Notes under the pieces: model-generated
What the model was told of the DNA's origin: nothing
The model's database searches: none
What the model saw: only the letters and a program-made list of their open reading frames with translations
Source of the DNA: Candidatus Auribacterota bacterium
Lineage (GTDB): Bacteria > Auribacterota > Tritonobacteria > UBA1439
Length of the DNA: 7,327 nucleotides
Direction of reading: 5' to 3'
NCBI GenBank assembly: GCA_026391995.1
Contig: JAPLCY010000062.1
Location: 1 to 7,327, forward strand
Translations under genes and position numbers: made by a program
In this document: one piece after another, positions 6,341 to 7,327 of the stretch
How positions within the stretch are numbered: the stretch's first letter is position 1
How the letters are laid out: the number at the start of each line of letters is the position of its first letter

Positions 6341-7327
6341 GTGCAGTTGGACCGTTATATCCTCTACCACCTCATCGGAATCGTCATCCTCCTCTGCTGC
6401 TCCTTTTACTTCTCCTGCACCGAGACGACCCTCTTCTCTCTCTCCGGCTTCAAGATCAAGAAACTCCAGCGCGAGCACGTGCGCCGCGGGCCGCTCATCG
6501 CCCGCCTCCTCGCCAACCCCCGCAGGCTCCTCATCTCCATTCTCATCGGCAACATGTTCGTGAACATACTGGCCTCGACCCTCGGCGAGTCGCTCATGCG
6601 TTTCCTGCACCCGGGCGCGGAGGGGACGATCATGGCCATCTTCATCATGTCGTTCGCCATCCTGGTGGTCGGAGAGGTCACACCGAAAACCATCGCGATC
6701 CAGTGCAACGAGCGCCTGGCCCCGCTCGTCGCGCCGGTCATCGACGCCATCGGGATCATCCTCTACCCCCTCCGGCGCCTCGTGCGCATCATCTCGGACC
6801 AGCTCATCGCCCTGCTGAGCCGCAACGCCCCCCCGACCGAACATGCCATCACGGAGGACGAGATCAAGACCGCCATCCGGATCGGTTCCCGCGAGGGGAT
6901 CGTGGACAGCCAGGAGAGGGAGATGATCCAGGGCGTCTTCGACTTCGTCAATCTGCGCGTCACGGCCGTGATGCGCCCGCGGCAGGAGATGGTCTCCTTC
7001 GAACTCAATCACCCCCTGCCGGAGATCCAGGCGGCGATGCGCGCGCGCCGGTATTCGCGCATCCCGATCTACGAGGGCGAACCGGACAACATTATCGGCG
7101 TCCTGTACGCCAAGGATCTCCTGCGCGCGCCTGGCGCGGGGGGGGCGATCGATCTCCGCGGCATCCTCCGCCCGGCGTTCTTTATCCCCGAAACCCAGAC
7201 GGCATCGTCGCTCCTGCGCGAGTTCCGCACACGCCGGGTCCACCTGGCGATCGTGGTTGACGAATATGGCGGTGTGTGCGGGCTCGTCACCCTCGAGGAC
7301 CTCCTCGAAGAGATCGTCGGCGAGATC
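6341..7327 (+). CDS. CNNM/CorC-family membrane protein, DUF21 plus CBS pair (partial, C-terminus off the window)
   Basis: The frame is open from GTG 6341 to the right edge (329 residues). It is a member of the HlyC/CorC (CNNM, DUF21) family, associated with magnesium and other divalent-cation efflux or homeostasis and often annotated as hemolysin-related. The DUF21 membrane domain covers about 5-165, with helices near 6-24, 63-85, 97-118 and 130-158. It has the family motifs SCTETTLFSLS (25-35), IGNMFVNIL (69-77) and the hallmark VGEVTPKTIA (110-119). A linker with ITEDEIKTAI and EGIVDSQEREMIQGVFDF (185-202) leads to CBS1 (about 205-262, VTAVMRPRQEMV to IIGVLYAKDLL) and CBS2 (about 272-329, ending DEYGGVCGLVTLEDLLEEIV). 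The usual C-terminal CorC_HlyC domain would lie beyond the window. The start is uncertain: GTG 6341 or TTG 6347, both after a G-run (6333-6337) and both after the preceding TAA in this same frame. The CBS pair suggests control by adenine nucleotides, as in relatives. Confidence 0.92.
   Translation, partial: MQLDRYILYHLIGIVILLCCSFYFSCTETTLFSLSGFKIKKLQREHVRRGPLIARLLANPRRLLISILIGNMFVNILASTLGESLMRFLHPGAEGTIMAIFIMSFAILVVGEVTPKTIAIQCNERLAPLVAPVIDAIGIILYPLRRLVRIISDQLIALLSRNAPPTEHAITEDEIKTAIRIGSREGIVDSQEREMIQGVFDFVNLRVTAVMRPRQEMVSFELNHPLPEIQAAMRARRYSRIPIYEGEPDNIIGVLYAKDLLRAPGAGGAIDLRGILRPAFFIPETQTASSLLREFRTRRVHLAIVVDEYGGVCGLVTLEDLLEEIVGEI

Noticed and set aside
5876..7243. Long minus-strand open frame opposite the coiled-coil and CNNM genes
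   Set aside because: Its translation is Asp/Glu/Arg/Gly-rich with no domain, as expected for the antisense of GC-rich genes; the plus strand carries clear DUF21 and CBS motifs.

Overview
The window is high-GC, densely coded bacterial DNA. It holds five confident genes, a sixth probable small gene, and a short gene-poor stretch at the left end. Signs of a Gram-negative envelope (an exported DUF1573 protein, an AsmA-like protein, a possible lipoprotein) together with a two-domain bacterial PolX and a Thermus-type class II aldolase fit an uncultivated bacterium, perhaps from the PVC/Omnitrophica-like part of the tree. That placement is a guess from gene style, not from a marker gene.

Left end (1-297): mostly non-coding and regulatory. 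A 38-residue lipoprotein-like ORF may run leftward from 134. A sigma70-type promoter with an extended -10 (211-239) faces right, and a perfect inverted repeat fills its spacer. Block 1 (298-3063, + strand): an exported DUF1573 protein followed 63 bases later by an AsmA-like, membrane-anchored protein, plausibly one envelope transcription unit. Block 2 (3101-4813, - strand): polX, a DNA polymerase X fused to a PHP exonuclease domain, for base-excision-type gap repair. It converges on the AsmA-like gene with only 37 bases between them. Block 3 (4826-7327, + strand): a compact divergent promoter region, then fba (class II fructose-bisphosphate aldolase), a short AT-richer gap with a heptamer repeat, a small single-pass membrane coiled-coil protein of unknown function, and 9 bases later a CNNM/CorC-type (DUF21 + CBS pair) membrane protein that runs off the right edge.

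No mobile element, CRISPR array, tRNA or rRNA was seen. Most of the window is ordinary housekeeping and envelope content. The points worth a second look are the shared promoter architecture (extended -10 in three leaders, TTGCAT -35 in two), the palindrome inside the first promoter, the unknown coiled-coil gene coupled to the CNNM gene, and the unresolved leftward ORFs at the left edge.
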